Source: Sphingomonadales bacterium 28-55-16 (GTDB taxonomy: Bacteria; Pseudomonadota; Alphaproteobacteria; Sphingomonadales; Sphingomonadaceae). Taken from it: a stretch of 64,000 nt of DNA. Under the pieces are notes generated by a model. That model did not search any database. It had not been told where the DNA came from and was given only the letters and a program-made list of their open reading frames with translations. The DNA lies in NCBI GenBank assembly GCA_002278855.1, contig NCGG01000003.1:62001-126000 (forward strand), written 5' to 3'. Numbering within the stretch: position 1 is the stretch's first letter; each line of letters starts with the position of its first letter. This document shows, in pieces, positions 39,517 through 49,250 of this stretch. The position numbers and the translations under genes were made by a program.

Positions 39517-40716
39517 ATGGAAATGAACGAAGAGATTATTCGGGTTGCCGCCCGCGGCGATGGCGTGACTGCAAATGGCCGCTATGTCGCGCTTGCGGCT
39601 CCCGGCGACTGTGTGGACCCTTCGGGCGGCCTTGTCCACGGCCCCCATCATGTAACCCCGCCATGCCAGCATTTTCCTTTATGTGGTGGTTGCCAATTGC
39701 AGCATCTCGACGAGGAGAGCTTGCGTTTGTTCATCGCGGAGCGCGTCACACATGCGCTTGCCACGCAGCAGGTTGAGATCGGCGAGGTGATGCCTGTTCA
39801 TCTGTCACCGCCAAACACCCGCCGTCGTATTGCCGTTCGTTCGGCGTGGGCTGGCAAGCAATTTCAGTTGGGTTTCAGTACCGAAAAAAGCCATCGTATC
39901 ATTGACATAAAGCAATGTGACGTCATGGCGCCAGAGTTGTTTGGCTTGCTTGCGCCAATGCGCGCGTTGCTTGAGCCACGGTTGAACCGTGCACGGCAGG
40001 TGCAGATTAAATTGGCGATGGTGGATCAGGGCGTCGACGTTCTCATTGAGAACTGGATCGCAAATGATCTCGACACGCACGAGCTGCTGTCCGAATTCGC
40101 CAAAACGCACAATCTCGCGCGGTTGTCGCTAGACGAAGGTTATGGCCCTGTTCCGTTTTACGAACCTGAGCCTGTCACGGTTACCTTGGGCGGCGTCGCT
40201 GTTGGCTATCAACCCTACGGCTTCCTGCAAGCCACAGTCGATGGCGAGGCTGCGTTGGTAAACGCCGTCAACGCAATCATGGGTAGTGATACGATCATTG
40301 CCGACCTATTCGCCGGGTCCGGCACTTTTGCGCTGTCGATGGGTGCAAGTCGAAAAGTTTATGCAGGTGAGGCCGATCTTCAGGCGAGCCTTGCATTAAA
40401 GGCTGCCGCCGGTCGCAGTGGCCGAACCATATTTGCAGAACATCGAGATCTGTTCCGGCGGCCATTGACGCCTGAGGAATTGAATAAATTTCAGACGGTC
40501 GTCCTTGACCCGCCGCGTGCGGGCGCAAAGGAACAGGTGGCGCAACTTGCAGCGTCTAACGTGGCAAATATTGCGTATGTCAGCTGCAATCCTGCGAGCT
40601 TCGCGCGTGACGCTAAAACATTGGTTGCCGCTGGATACAGGTTGCAGCGGATCTGGCCCGTAGGGCAATTCCGCTGGTCAACCCATATCGAGCTGGTTGG
40701 GCATTTCAGCCGTTAA
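39517..40716 (+). CDS. Fe-S RNA uracil-5-methyltransferase (RlmD/RumA-TrmA family)
   Basis: About 399 residues. Fe-S cysteines appear in TPPCQHFPLCGGCQLQHL (about 45-62). The Rossmann SAM site is IIADLFAGSGTFAL, and the catalytic end is LDPPRAGA and VSCNPASFARD, where the Cys attacks the uracil ring. It methylates a uridine in 23S rRNA or possibly tRNA; the target cannot be fixed from sequence. The TRAM domain is short. The ATG at 39517 (MEMNEEII) is chosen over a TTG at 39487; MNEE two codons on is also possible. Confidence 0.88.
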   Translation: MEMNEEIIRVAARGDGVTANGRYVALAAPGDCVDPSGGLVHGPHHVTPPCQHFPLCGGCQLQHLDEESLRLFIAERVTHALATQQVEIGEVMPVHLSPPNTRRRIAVRSAWAGKQFQLGFSTEKSHRIIDIKQCDVMAPELFGLLAPMRALLEPRLNRARQVQIKLAMVDQGVDVLIENWIANDLDTHELLSEFAKTHNLARLSLDEGYGPVPFYEPEPVTVTLGGVAVGYQPYGFLQATVDGEAALVNAVNAIMGSDTIIADLFAGSGTFALSMGASRKVYAGEADLQASLALKAAAGRSGRTIFAEHRDLFRRPLTPEELNKFQTVVLDPPRAGAKEQVAQLAASNVANIAYVSCNPASFARDAKTLVAAGYRLQRIWPVGQFRWSTHIELVGHFSR

Positions 40717-41156
40717 TGTAAAAGCACCGACATTACGGCATGAATGACGAGCATCATGAGTGCCAACGAAGACAATCCAAACAGCGCAAACCGGATGACG
40801 ACCCGGTTCGACAAGATTTGAACGAGGCTGTGCGCTACGCGAAGCCCCACATAGACCCACGCAATGGTTGCATTCAGATTATCGCCTTGACCAACCATGG
40901 CAAGTGTCAAGCATATGGCATAAAATACCGTAGGTGCTTCATGTAAGTGGTTGTAATTATCCGCAACCCATGAAGCTTTTTCTTCGCCCTTAGCAATAAG
41001 AGCATCGCGTAACGCGCCGCTGGAGGAACCCACAATTTTCGTTCCGTCAATGCCTGCGCGGTTCATGGCGGGTATGCGCGTTGCATACATCCAGATCCAG
41101 ATAATCATCGTCCACGCCGCAAGCGCGACGACTGGTCCTAAAATACTACTTTCCAT
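40713..41156 (-). CDS. MAPEG family membrane protein, copy 2
   Basis: 147 residues with four predicted membrane helices. The N-terminal ATRIPAM and the central NYNHLHEAPTVFYA are the MAPEG fold marks (membrane-associated proteins in eicosanoid and glutathione metabolism). It is clearly paralogous to the neighbouring gene. Family members are often glutathione-dependent transferases or peroxidases, but bacterial ones are largely uncharacterised. AGGGGG lies 7 bases before the ATG, 12 bases after the stop of the upstream copy. Confidence 0.88.
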   Translation of the reverse strand: MESSILGPVVALAAWTMIIWIWMYATRIPAMNRAGIDGTKIVGSSSGALRDALIAKGEEKASWVADNYNHLHEAPTVFYAICLTLAMVGQGDNLNATIAWVYVGLRVAHSLVQILSNRVVIRFALFGLSSLALMMLVIHAVMSVLLH

Positions 41157-41168
41157 ATTATTTCCCCC

Positions 41169-41597
41169 TTAAACAGTCGCAAGCAACGCCTGCACTGCCA
41201 ATATTGTCAGGCAAAGCGTTGATAATAAAAAGAACATGAAGCGGATGCTGACGGTGTTGACCGTTGCCTGCCAGATGCTGTGAATGACACGCAGAACGGT
41301 GTAGCCCCATGCCAATGCGACCGACAGATCCGTGGCCCCACCGGAAATCGCCAATATCATAATTGTGGCATAAAATATGGTCGGCTGTTCCATAAGATGC
41401 GCATAATTGTGCGACTTCCAAGCGACTGATGGTGGCACATTCGGGTCAATATCTTGACCACGTCCGCCCGGCGCAGCCTGTTTGAGATCCATACCGATCT
41501 TTGCCATGGCCGGAAGGCGCGTCCCCGCCATCCAAAAGAGCATGATGATGGACCAGACTACCAAAGCGGCTGCTGGCGCCAAAATAGGCGTATTCAT
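41169..41597 (-). CDS. MAPEG family membrane protein, copy 1
   Basis: 142 residues with four membrane helices and the matching motifs GTRLPAM and NYAHLMEQPTIFYA, showing a tandem duplication with the next gene. Function is probably glutathione-linked but unproven. Its ribosome-binding site GGAGGG (41605-41610) is buried in the 3' arm of the terminator hairpin that follows the decarboxylase gene, so expression may depend on that structure opening or on a start inside it. Confidence 0.88.
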   Translation of the reverse strand: MNTPILAPAAALVVWSIIMLFWMAGTRLPAMAKIGMDLKQAAPGGRGQDIDPNVPPSVAWKSHNYAHLMEQPTIFYATIMILAISGGATDLSVALAWGYTVLRVIHSIWQATVNTVSIRFMFFLLSTLCLTILAVQALLATV

Positions 41598-41599
41598 AG

Positions 41600-41633
41600 A
41601 AAAACCCTCCCCGTCTTTTCAGATGGGGAGGGT
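41600..41633 (-). terminator. intrinsic terminator overlapping the MAPEG ribosome-binding site
   Basis: A perfect 9-bp stem (ACCCTCCCC at 41633-41625 pairing with 41612-41604 on the minus strand) with a 12-base loop is followed by TTTTT. It lies 31 bases past the decarboxylase stop. The 3' arm GGGGAGGG doubles as the Shine-Dalgarno sequence of the MAPEG ATG, 7 bases away. Confidence 0.8.
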
Positions 41634-41664
41634 GGTGCACCTCAGACCAATTGTCAAATGTAAC

Positions 41665-42870
41665 TTAGATTTTTGAGCTTTGTGAGCGCTTTGCGCGGAC
41701 ACCGGCATCATTGGCTGGCGCCCAGCCATAAAGCGTGGCCATAGGCTGATCCTCTACGACGAGGATATCGGTTTCGCCAAAGCCGTTGAATTCCGTACGC
41801 ATTGCACAGCCATAAGCGCCCAACATGCCAACTTCGATGTAATCGCCAGCCTGTACATCGTTAGGCAAGACGAATGGGCCTGCCATATGGTCCATATCGT
41901 CGCAGGTAGGCCCGTAGAAGCTAAATTCAGCCATTTGGGTACCAATTGACGTCTCAGACCGTTGAAGGGCCACAGGGAAGCGCCAGCCGATATGTGCAGC
42001 ATCGAACAATGACCCATAAGCGCCATCGTTGATGAACAACTCGGTTCCGCGACGCTTCTCTACCTTCACCAACAATGACGCGTACTCTGCGCACAAGGCA
42101 CGGCCCGGCTCACACCAAAGCTCCGCTGAGTAGCTTATCGGCAAATCTTCAAAGCAATTGTGAATAACGTCGAAAAAACCCTCGAGCGCTGGCGGCTCCA
42201 TTCCGGGATAGACCGATGGAAAGCCGCCGCCGACGTCAACGATGTCAACAGTCACCGACGCCTCTACAATCGCGGCGCGCACATGCTCCATCGCTTCGGC
42301 ATAAGCCGTTGGCGTCATGGCTTGGCTGCCCACATGGAAACAGATGCCAAGGCTGTCTGCGACCTGACGCGTTGCAACCAACAAATCAGCGACTTCAGAC
42401 GGAACAGCGCCAAACTTTGACGCAAGGCTCAATTTTGCATGGTCCGACGAAACACGAATTCGGACGCACAGTTCAAGATCGTTCGCGCCATTGGTTGCGC
42501 GCACGATCTTTTCGAGCTCTTCATGACTGTCGAGGCTGAATGTGCGGACATTATGGTTGTGATAGGCCTGCGCGATGGCGCGCTCGCTTTTCACCGGATG
42601 CATGAAGCACATCTTCGCATCGGGCAGGAATTTGTGCACCAGCCGGACTTCGCCCAAGGACGCGACGTCGTAATGCGTGATCCCAGCTTCCCAGAGGGTC
42701 TCAAGCAGTGCAGGCGATGGATTAGCTTTTACCGCATACAGCGACTTGCCCTGAAACTTCTCAACGAAGAAACGGGCAGCGCGCGTAGCAGCATGCGGGC
42801 GTATTAGCGTGATTGGTTCGTCCGGGCGAAGCGCGCGGACTACAGCAAGTGCGTCAGTGTTCTCGTACAA
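41665..42870 (-). CDS. PLP-dependent ornithine/lysine decarboxylase (alanine-racemase fold)
   Basis: 401 residues of the eukaryotic-type ornithine/DAP/arginine decarboxylase family. The PLP lysine is in YAVKAN (Lys48), phosphate-binding glycines are in VDVGGGFPS, substrate residues in WCEPGRALCAE, and the catalytic Cys in YGPTCDDMD. The likely product is putrescine (or cadaverine), feeding the polyamine genes next door. No ATG is available: TTG at 42870 has GGGGG 9 bases upstream and matches the expected N-terminus (YENTDALAVV), while an upstream TTG at 42906 adds 12 hydrophobic residues. Confidence 0.9.
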   Translation of the reverse strand: MYENTDALAVVRALRPDEPITLIRPHAATRAARFFVEKFQGKSLYAVKANPSPALLETLWEAGITHYDVASLGEVRLVHKFLPDAKMCFMHPVKSERAIAQAYHNHNVRTFSLDSHEELEKIVRATNGANDLELCVRIRVSSDHAKLSLASKFGAVPSEVADLLVATRQVADSLGICFHVGSQAMTPTAYAEAMEHVRAAIVEASVTVDIVDVGGGFPSVYPGMEPPALEGFFDVIHNCFEDLPISYSAELWCEPGRALCAEYASLLVKVEKRRGTELFINDGAYGSLFDAAHIGWRFPVALQRSETSIGTQMAEFSFYGPTCDDMDHMAGPFVLPNDVQAGDYIEVGMLGAYGCAMRTEFNGFGETDILVVEDQPMATLYGWAPANDAGVRAKRSQSSKI

Positions 42871-42996
42871 TTCAAGGGACCCCCAAAAGATAACATGAAA
42901 CAACAAGGCTGCCTTGCGGTTATTGGAAGTCCCCCTGGGGCAGCGGACGTGCGCATTATCAAAAATTGATCGGTTGTAAAGCGATTCGTTTGGTTT

Positions 42997-44151
42997 TTAG
43001 CTGAGACGATCGCGGAACGCGGTCCAATCGAACGAGCGCACGCATTCAAGCGCATCCGTGTGGCTGTTCCACAACCAAAGCGAGGGTAACGGGACGCCGT
43101 TAAAGGTGTTGGTTTTCACCATCGAATAATGCGCTTGGTCAAGGAACGCAAAACGCGCTCCGGGTTCTGCTGGGACAGGAAGTACGTAGTCGCCTATAAT
43201 GTCCCCGGCAAGGCAGGATGGCCCTCCCAGACGCACCGGAGTGCCTTCTGAGCGCTCTCCAAGCATTGCAGGGCGGTAGGGCGCCTCAATGACGTCAGGC
43301 ATGTGGCAGGTGGCGCTGATATCGGTGATGCCGACCTGAATGCTGTTCTCGAAAACATCGAGCAGTTCGCCGACGAGTATCCCTGCATCAAGTGCAATCG
43401 CTTCGCCGGGTTCAAGGTAGACGTCCAGACCGGTTTCCGCGCGTATGTCTTGTATGAATGCTACAAGTTCGTCGCGCTGATAATCCGCCCGTGTGATATG
43501 GTGGCCGCCGCCAAAATTCAGCCAGCGTAGTTGCCCAAAATAAGGGGCTATATGTGGCTTCAGGGCATCCCAAGTGCGCTTGAGTGGTGCGAAGTCTTGT
43601 TCGCAAAGGCTATGAAAATGCAGACCTGACACGCCTTCGAGATGTTCGGCCTTTAACTGGCTAATTGGAAAGCCCAGCCGCGAGCCGGGCGAACAGGGGT
43701 CGTACTTGGCCACTTCGCCTTCGGCATGTTCAGGGTTTATCCGAAGTCCAACATCGACGCTGTCATTTAGGAATGATGCAAACCGGCGATGTTGCTGCGG
43801 GCTATTGAAGATGACATGATCGGAAATATCTACGATTTCGGCCATGTCGGCTTCTTTGTAACCCGCGCAATAGGTGGCGATTTCACCCTTGTAATAATCA
43901 CGGGCAAGACGCGATTCCCAAAGGCCTGAACTGCATACACCATCGAGATATTCGCCGATAATGGGTGCCACTCTCCACATGGAAAACGCCTTCATCGCGC
44001 ATAATATCTTGGCACCAGACCGCTGTTTTACATCGGCTAATATGGCAAGGTTCCGCCGCAACGCCACCTCATCTACCACAAAGGCAGGCGAGGGCACGCG
44101 GTACAGGTCAAAATGGGCAAATGCCCCGGGGTCGCCTGCCTTGGTTTCCAT
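42997..44151 (-). CDS. nspC: carboxynorspermidine/carboxyspermidine decarboxylase
   Basis: 384 residues of the fold III PLP decarboxylases. The PLP lysine is in CAMKAFSMW (Lys54). Other family stretches are CAGYKEADM, LRINPEHAEG, WLNFGGGHHITR and LEPGEAIALDAG. It decarboxylates carboxy(nor)spermidine to (nor)spermidine. The ATG shares a base with the stop of the dehydrogenase gene (TAATG), which couples the two consecutive enzymes. Confidence 0.94.
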   Translation of the reverse strand: METKAGDPGAFAHFDLYRVPSPAFVVDEVALRRNLAILADVKQRSGAKILCAMKAFSMWRVAPIIGEYLDGVCSSGLWESRLARDYYKGEIATYCAGYKEADMAEIVDISDHVIFNSPQQHRRFASFLNDSVDVGLRINPEHAEGEVAKYDPCSPGSRLGFPISQLKAEHLEGVSGLHFHSLCEQDFAPLKRTWDALKPHIAPYFGQLRWLNFGGGHHITRADYQRDELVAFIQDIRAETGLDVYLEPGEAIALDAGILVGELLDVFENSIQVGITDISATCHMPDVIEAPYRPAMLGERSEGTPVRLGGPSCLAGDIIGDYVLPVPAEPGARFAFLDQAHYSMVKTNTFNGVPLPSLWLWNSHTDALECVRSFDWTAFRDRLS

Positions 44152-45359
44152 TAGAACTGCAGGGGCCCATCAAGTTCCTTTACCTGCCATGGCAGTCCAT
44201 GCGCATTGAGCATGTCCATGAAGGGATCGGGATCAAATTGTTCGATATTCCACACGCCTGCGCCTGACCATTTGCCGGTGACAAGCATAGCCGCGCCAAT
44301 CATGGCTGGAACGCCCGTGGTGTAGCTGACCGCTTGGTTGCCGGTTTCGGCATAGGCATCTTCATGGTCGCAGATATTGTAAATGTAGAGCGTCTTTTCC
44401 GTGCCGTCCTTGCCTACGCCGGTGGCGATACATCCAATGTTGGTCTTGCCCTTGGTCGTTGGACCAAGCGAGGCAGGTTCAGGCAATACAGCCTTCAAGA
44501 ACTGAAGCGGCACGATTTCTTTGCCTTCGTACATGACTGGGTCAATCCGCGTCATCCCGACCGCCTGCAACACATTCAAGTGCGTGATATATGCGTCGCC
44601 AAAGGTCATCCAGAAGCGGATACGCTTGATTTCGGGCAGATGGGTTTTGAGGCTTTCGATTTCCTCATGATACATCAGATACATATTCTTGGGACCGACA
44701 GCTTCAAAGTCGAAGCTTTGCTTGACCGACATCGCTGGCGTTTCCACCCATGCACCATTTTCCCAATGCCGCGCCACGGCAGTCACTTCGCGGATGTTGA
44801 TTTCCGGATTGAAGTTCGTGGCAAAAGCCTGACCATGATCCCCGCCATTGCAATCCAGAATATCGAGCGTGTCGATGCGGTCGAAATGATGTTTTTTCAG
44901 ATAGGTCGTGAAAACACTGGTTACGCCAGGGTCAAAGCCTGAACCCAGCAATGCGGTCAAGCCTGCATCCTTGTAACGATCCTGATACGCCCACTGCCAA
45001 TGATATTCGAACTTGGCGACATCAAGCGGCTCGTAATTCGCAGTGTCCATATAATGGACGCCAGCGGCAAGGCATGCGTCCATGATATTCAGGTCTTGGT
45101 AGGGCAATGCAAGATTTACGACGAGGCTGGGCTTGATCTGGTTGAGCAAAGCTGTCGTCGCGGGGACATCATCGGCGTCAAGGCCATAGGTGTCGATATT
45201 GACACCAGTGCGTTCCTTGACCGAAGCAGCGATGTCGTAGCATTTCGATTTGGTGCGACTTGCAAGACTTATATGGCTGAAGATATCCGCGTTCATTGCC
45301 ATCTTGTGGACCGCAACCGCCCCGACGCCGCCGGCGCCAATTACCAATATCTTGCTCAT
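44151..45359 (-). CDS. carboxynorspermidine/carboxyspermidine dehydrogenase (saccharopine dehydrogenase family)
   Basis: 402 residues with an N-terminal Rossmann motif ILVIGAGGVGAVA (4-16), then LGSGFDPGVTSVF around residue 140 and a catalytic domain of the saccharopine dehydrogenase-like family. With nspC directly downstream it should reductively condense aspartate semialdehyde with putrescine or diaminopropane. AGAGGAA precedes the ATG at 45359; a start 22 codons further out is rejected. Divergent from the dehydratase gene, with only 54 bases between. Confidence 0.92.
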   Translation of the reverse strand: MSKILVIGAGGVGAVAVHKMAMNADIFSHISLASRTKSKCYDIAASVKERTGVNIDTYGLDADDVPATTALLNQIKPSLVVNLALPYQDLNIMDACLAAGVHYMDTANYEPLDVAKFEYHWQWAYQDRYKDAGLTALLGSGFDPGVTSVFTTYLKKHHFDRIDTLDILDCNGGDHGQAFATNFNPEINIREVTAVARHWENGAWVETPAMSVKQSFDFEAVGPKNMYLMYHEEIESLKTHLPEIKRIRFWMTFGDAYITHLNVLQAVGMTRIDPVMYEGKEIVPLQFLKAVLPEPASLGPTTKGKTNIGCIATGVGKDGTEKTLYIYNICDHEDAYAETGNQAVSYTTGVPAMIGAAMLVTGKWSGAGVWNIEQFDPDPFMDMLNAHGLPWQVKELDGPLQF

Positions 45360-45413
45360 CTGCAGTTTCCTCTTATCAGAGATTCGTTCAGCGCACGCAT
45401 ATAGGGGCCTTTT

Positions 45414-46400
45414 ATGACAGGACAAGAATTGGCTGCGGCCATTAAGACGCCAACACTTGAAGGTGTGCAGCGGGCGATGGCCAAAATTGCTGATATTTTG
45501 CCCAAAACACCTTTATTACCCCTTGAGGTGGATGGCGCGACGATCTGGTGCAAGGCAGAAATGCTGCAGCCAATCGGTGCGTTTAAAATCCGCGGCGCGT
45601 GGCATCGACTGTCTGACCTGAACGCAGCCGAGCGCGCACGCGGCGTCGTAGGCGTGTCCAGCGGCAACCATGCCCAAGGAGTAGCCTGGGCCGCGAAGAA
45701 GCTTGGCATAGCCGCAACAATCGTCATGCCATCCAATGCGCCGCGCATGAAACTGGAAGCTACAAAAGCCTTGGGTGCTGAGGTTGTGCTGTACGACCGT
45801 GCAACCGAATCGCGTGATGCCGTTGCCGCCGGGTTGATCGCCCAAAGTGGAGCCACGCTGGTGCATGCCTTTGGTGATCCATGGGTTATTGAAGGGCAGG
45901 GCACCGCGGGCATTGAAATCGTAGAGCAGCTTGCGGATTTTGGTGTAAGCGGTCCCGACATGATTGTTTCATGCTGTGGTGGGGGTGGTCTGGCCTCCGG
46001 TCTAGCTTTGGCATGCCCCGACGCAGATATTGCGATTGTAGAGCCTGAAGGCTGGGACGACATCATACGGTCGCTTGAGGCCGGCGAAATTCTGCCTGTA
46101 AAAAACCTGTTGTACCCAACTTATTGCGACGCGTTGCAAACGCCGCAAACTTATCCCGTGAATTTCGAGATATTGCGGCAACGTGTGTCCAAAGGCGTTT
46201 CGGTCACAACGCAAGAAGTCACAACGGCCATGCGTGTGGTATTTGAAAAGCTGCACCTTGTGGTTGAACCTGGCGGGGCCGTCGCGCTTGCAGCTGTGCT
46301 TGCGGGTAAAATTCAGCCCAAAGGCGTGACCGCGGTAACGCTGTCAGGCGGCAATGTTGATTTGGACCTATTTGCGAAGATGCTTACTCAAGCCGCCTGA
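45414..46400 (+). CDS. threonine/serine dehydratase (PLP fold II)
   Basis: 328 residues. PLP lysine in IGAFKIRGA (Lys58), [15 protein letters not shown], the phosphate-binding [10 protein letters not shown] and the closing TLSGGNVDL. The protein is the short catabolic type without a C-terminal ACT domain, so it is probably not feedback-regulated by isoleucine. It could act as threonine dehydratase or as serine racemase/dehydratase. The 3' end overlaps the convergent hemA by 13 bases. Confidence 0.9.
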   Translation: MTGQELAAAIKTPTLEGVQRAMAKIADILPKTPLLPLEVDGATIWCKAEMLQPIGAFKIRGAWHRLSDLNAAERARGVVGVSSGNHAQGVAWAAKKLGIAATIVMPSNAPRMKLEATKALGAEVVLYDRATESRDAVAAGLIAQSGATLVHAFGDPWVIEGQGTAGIEIVEQLADFGVSGPDMIVSCCGGGGLASGLALACPDADIAIVEPEGWDDIIRSLEAGEILPVKNLLYPTYCDALQTPQTYPVNFEILRQRVSKGVSVTTQEVTTAMRVVFEKLHLVVEPGGAVALAAVLAGKIQPKGVTAVTLSGGNVDLDLFAKMLTQAA

Positions 46401-47608
46401 GCAACTTGGATTTCCATCCGCCCCCAAATTTCCACCAACGCGGCTGTCAAATCGCGCATCATAGCCTCATTATGCTGCGGCCCGGGCGTGAACCGCAACC
46501 GTTCAGTGCCGCGCGGCACCGTGGGGTAGTTGATTGGCTGGACATAAACCCCATATTCGGCGAGCAAAATATCGCTGACCTTCTTTGCTTTGATAGGGTC
46601 ACCAACCATCAACGGGACAATGTGTGTGTTGCTCATCATCACGGGCAAACCAGCATCGGCAAAAAGATTTTTGAGCATCGCTGCGTTCGCCTGCTGCGCG
46701 TCGCGTTCTGCGCTTGAGGATTTTAAATGCCGCACTGCCGCCAAAACGCCTGCAACCAATACCGGCGATAATGATGTCGTAAAGATAAAGCCTGGCGCAT
46801 AAGAGCGGATAACGTCGATGATATTCTGGTCAGCCGCTATATATCCGCCCATGACGCCAAAAGCCTTACCCAGCGTACCTTCGATAATCGTGACGCGGTC
46901 GGCCACAGCATCTCGTTCGGAAATGCCACCGCCACGTGCGCCATACATGCCAACAGCGTGCACTTCATCGCAATAGGTCAGCGCATTATATTTGTCGGCA
47001 AGGTCGCAAACTGCTTCGATTGGCGCGACATCACCGTCCATCGAATAGACACTTTCAAACGCAATCAGCTTTGGCACTTCAGGATCGTCAGCCGCCAGCA
47101 ATTCTTCGAGATGTGCGAGGTCATTGTGGCGCCATACGCGCTTTTCACAGCCCGCATTGCGAATGCCGGCAATCATCGATGCGTGGTTGAGTTCATCGGA
47201 ATAGATGATGCAACCAGGCAGAACCTTAGCAAGTGTTGATAGGGTGGCGTCGTTCGAAACATAACCAGATGTGAACAATAACGCCCCATCCTTGCCATGG
47301 AGGTCGGCCAGTTCATGTTCAAGTTCAACGTGATAATGCGTGTTACCGCCGATGTTGCGCGTTCCGCCAGACCCTGCGCCAACGTCGTGGAGCGCGTTTT
47401 CCATGGCGCTGATAACATCTGGATGCTGGCCCATGCATAAATAATCGTTGGAACACCAAACCGTGATATTTTGGGGGCCGTTATGTCCGGCAAAGCACCG
47501 AGCATTGGGATAGTTACCCTTGTTCCGCAATATGTCGATGAAAACGCGATAGCGACCTTCGGCGTGAAGCCGGTCAATTGCTTTTTCGAAAACAGCGTTA
47601 TAATTCAC
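46388..47608 (-). CDS. hemA: 5-aminolevulinate synthase
   Basis: 406 residues from a GTG start that reads (M)[17 protein letters not shown] enzyme of the alpha-oxoamine synthase family joining glycine and succinyl-CoA, the C4 route to heme and tetrapyrroles used by alphaproteobacteria. Motifs: [29 protein letters not shown] and the PLP lysine in EGTLGKAFG. The in-frame extension to 47710 has no family similarity. Succinyl-CoA could come from the mutase pathway at the right end of the window. Confidence 0.95.
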   Translation of the reverse strand: MNYNAVFEKAIDRLHAEGRYRVFIDILRNKGNYPNARCFAGHNGPQNITVWCSNDYLCMGQHPDVISAMENALHDVGAGSGGTRNIGGNTHYHVELEHELADLHGKDGALLFTSGYVSNDATLSTLAKVLPGCIIYSDELNHASMIAGIRNAGCEKRVWRHNDLAHLEELLAADDPEVPKLIAFESVYSMDGDVAPIEAVCDLADKYNALTYCDEVHAVGMYGARGGGISERDAVADRVTIIEGTLGKAFGVMGGYIAADQNIIDVIRSYAPGFIFTTSLSPVLVAGVLAAVRHLKSSSAERDAQQANAAMLKNLFADAGLPVMMSNTHIVPLMVGDPIKAKKVSDILLAEYGVYVQPINYPTVPRGTERLRFTPGPQHNEAMMRDLTAALVEIWGRMEIQVAQAA

Positions 47609-47738
47609 GGATATCGACCCCGTTGGTTGGACCGCACGTGCGGACTGAAGACGCCCAATAATCGCGGGAAATGTAAAAATCCAGCGCGAACGACTTGCAA
47701 CAAGCGTCATTCCAGTTTCGTTATTGTAATAATTGCGT

Positions 47739-48542
47739 TCAGAGTGATCTGATCCGTGTTAATCCAAAGCCAGATAATGCCGGAAGCAACGTATTTACCG
47801 CGGCAACTGGCCCGGTTGTTATGAAAGTGTGCTCATCTGGATATTCTGGCCAGGTCTGGTCTTTGGTCAAATGGCACATACGCCGTGCGATACCCGCTGC
47901 ACCATCGACGAATGTCATATGTGGAGCGGCAGCCCGCAATTCATCCTCTACCAAAGGAAAATGGGTGCAACCGAGGACGGTAACGTCAAGCTGTTCGCCT
48001 TTTTGCTGATCCGTCAGTCCAGCCATTGCCCGCGCATAAACCGCCGGATCGACGGGTTCACCGCGCATTTTTGCTTCGGCTGCGCTGACAAGTTCAGGCG
48101 CGGCGTGGCGAAGCAGCGTCATATGCGGTGCATGGTTGGCGTGGAGTTTGTCGACATAAATTTGGCGAACAGTGGCAGCGGTGCCCAAAAGACCGATAAC
48201 GCCGCTTTGCGTCGCTTCCGAAGCTGGTTTGATGGCCGGGACCGTGCCCACCACCGGCACGTCCAATGCCGCACGCACATGCGATAGGGCTATTGTACAA
48301 GCGGTATTGCATGCAATCGTCACCAGGCGCGGCTGATATCTCTCTACCAAACGGCCAAGCAACGCTGGCACACGCGCAGATATTTCGGCTTCGGTCTTGG
48401 TTCCATAAGGCAAGCCTGCGTAATCGGCGACAAAAACAATAGGGGCTTTGGGCAAGACAGCTTTTACGGCTTTCAGTACGGAAAGTCCGCCGATGCCGGA
48501 GTCGAAAAACAAAAGTGGCGCGCAGCTTGGAACGATTGACAT
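47739..48542 (-). CDS. murI: glutamate racemase
   Basis: 267 residues. It makes D-glutamate for peptidoglycan. The two catalytic cysteines are in IACNTACT (about 78) and [11 protein letters not shown] (about 190), and the N-terminal [12 protein letters not shown] contains the conserved Asp. Length and motifs are typical. It stands alone on the minus strand between hemA and plsY. Confidence 0.95.
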   Translation of the reverse strand: MSIVPSCAPLLFFDSGIGGLSVLKAVKAVLPKAPIVFVADYAGLPYGTKTEAEISARVPALLGRLVERYQPRLVTIACNTACTIALSHVRAALDVPVVGTVPAIKPASEATQSGVIGLLGTAATVRQIYVDKLHANHAPHMTLLRHAAPELVSAAEAKMRGEPVDPAVYARAMAGLTDQQKGEQLDVTVLGCTHFPLVEDELRAAAPHMTFVDGAAGIARRMCHLTKDQTWPEYPDEHTFITTGPVAAVNTLLPALSGFGLTRIRSL

Positions 48543-48642
48543 GTTGTATCGATACCCCTCGGCGGCTTTGCTGGCAAGCCGACAGCCTTGAGCACGCGGA
48601 ACATAACGGCTACGGAATACATATATTTAGAGGATTCGTCGG

Positions 48643-49242
48643 GTGCATTATCTTTGGTTCAACATGGGTGCTGGTCTTTTGCTGGGTTATGCGCTTGGCG
48701 CCATCCCGTTCGGTTTGCTCCTTACGCGATTGTCAGGCGGTGGTGACATCAGGGCAATCGGTTCGGGGAACATAGGCGCTACCAATGTTCTGCGTACGGG
48801 GCGTAAGGGCCTGGCCGCACTCACATTGGTCCTTGATATGCTCAAGGGATTTTTTGCGGTTTGGTTGGCCACGCAATTTCTACCGGGTGCAGAGATAGTT
48901 GCAGCGGCAGGCGCATTTTTAGGACATTTGTACCCGATATGGCTTGGGTTCAAGGGCGGCAAAGGCTCTGCCACTTATGGCGGCATCTTGTTTGGCCTTT
49001 TCTGGCCGGTTGGGGGCGTTTACGCCGTCATGTGGGTCGGTGTTCTTGTGGTTTCACGCATCTCATCTGTGGCTGGTTTGGCAGCTGCTCTCGCCGCACC
49101 TATCGCTGCCGCGCTCCTGGGACATTATGATTTGGTGGCGCTGCTTGCTGCATGCACGCTCATAGTGTTTTGGAAGCACCGCAGTAACATCGGGCGGTTG
49201 ATGGATGGGACAGAGCCCCGCATCGGTTCTAGCAAAAGCTGA
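48643..49242 (+). CDS. plsY: glycerol-3-phosphate acyltransferase PlsY
   Basis: 199 residues with about five membrane helices and the three PlsY loops: GSGNIGATNVLRTG, FKGGKGSATYGG and KHRSNIGRLMDGTE. It acylates glycerol 3-phosphate with acyl-phosphate in the first step of phospholipid synthesis. Start taken as GTG at 48643, with GAGG 9 bases upstream; an internal ATG at 48664 (MGAGLLL) would also retain all motifs. Confidence 0.94.
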   Translation: MHYLWFNMGAGLLLGYALGAIPFGLLLTRLSGGGDIRAIGSGNIGATNVLRTGRKGLAALTLVLDMLKGFFAVWLATQFLPGAEIVAAAGAFLGHLYPIWLGFKGGKGSATYGGILFGLFWPVGGVYAVMWVGVLVVSRISSVAGLAAALAAPIAAALLGHYDLVALLAACTLIVFWKHRSNIGRLMDGTEPRIGSSKS

Positions 49243-49250
49243 TCGCCGGT

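Noticed and set aside
42840..43055. 71-codon frame between the two polyamine decarboxylases
   Set aside because: It overlaps both neighbours in another frame, has no clear start signal and shows no motif; best read as a shadow.
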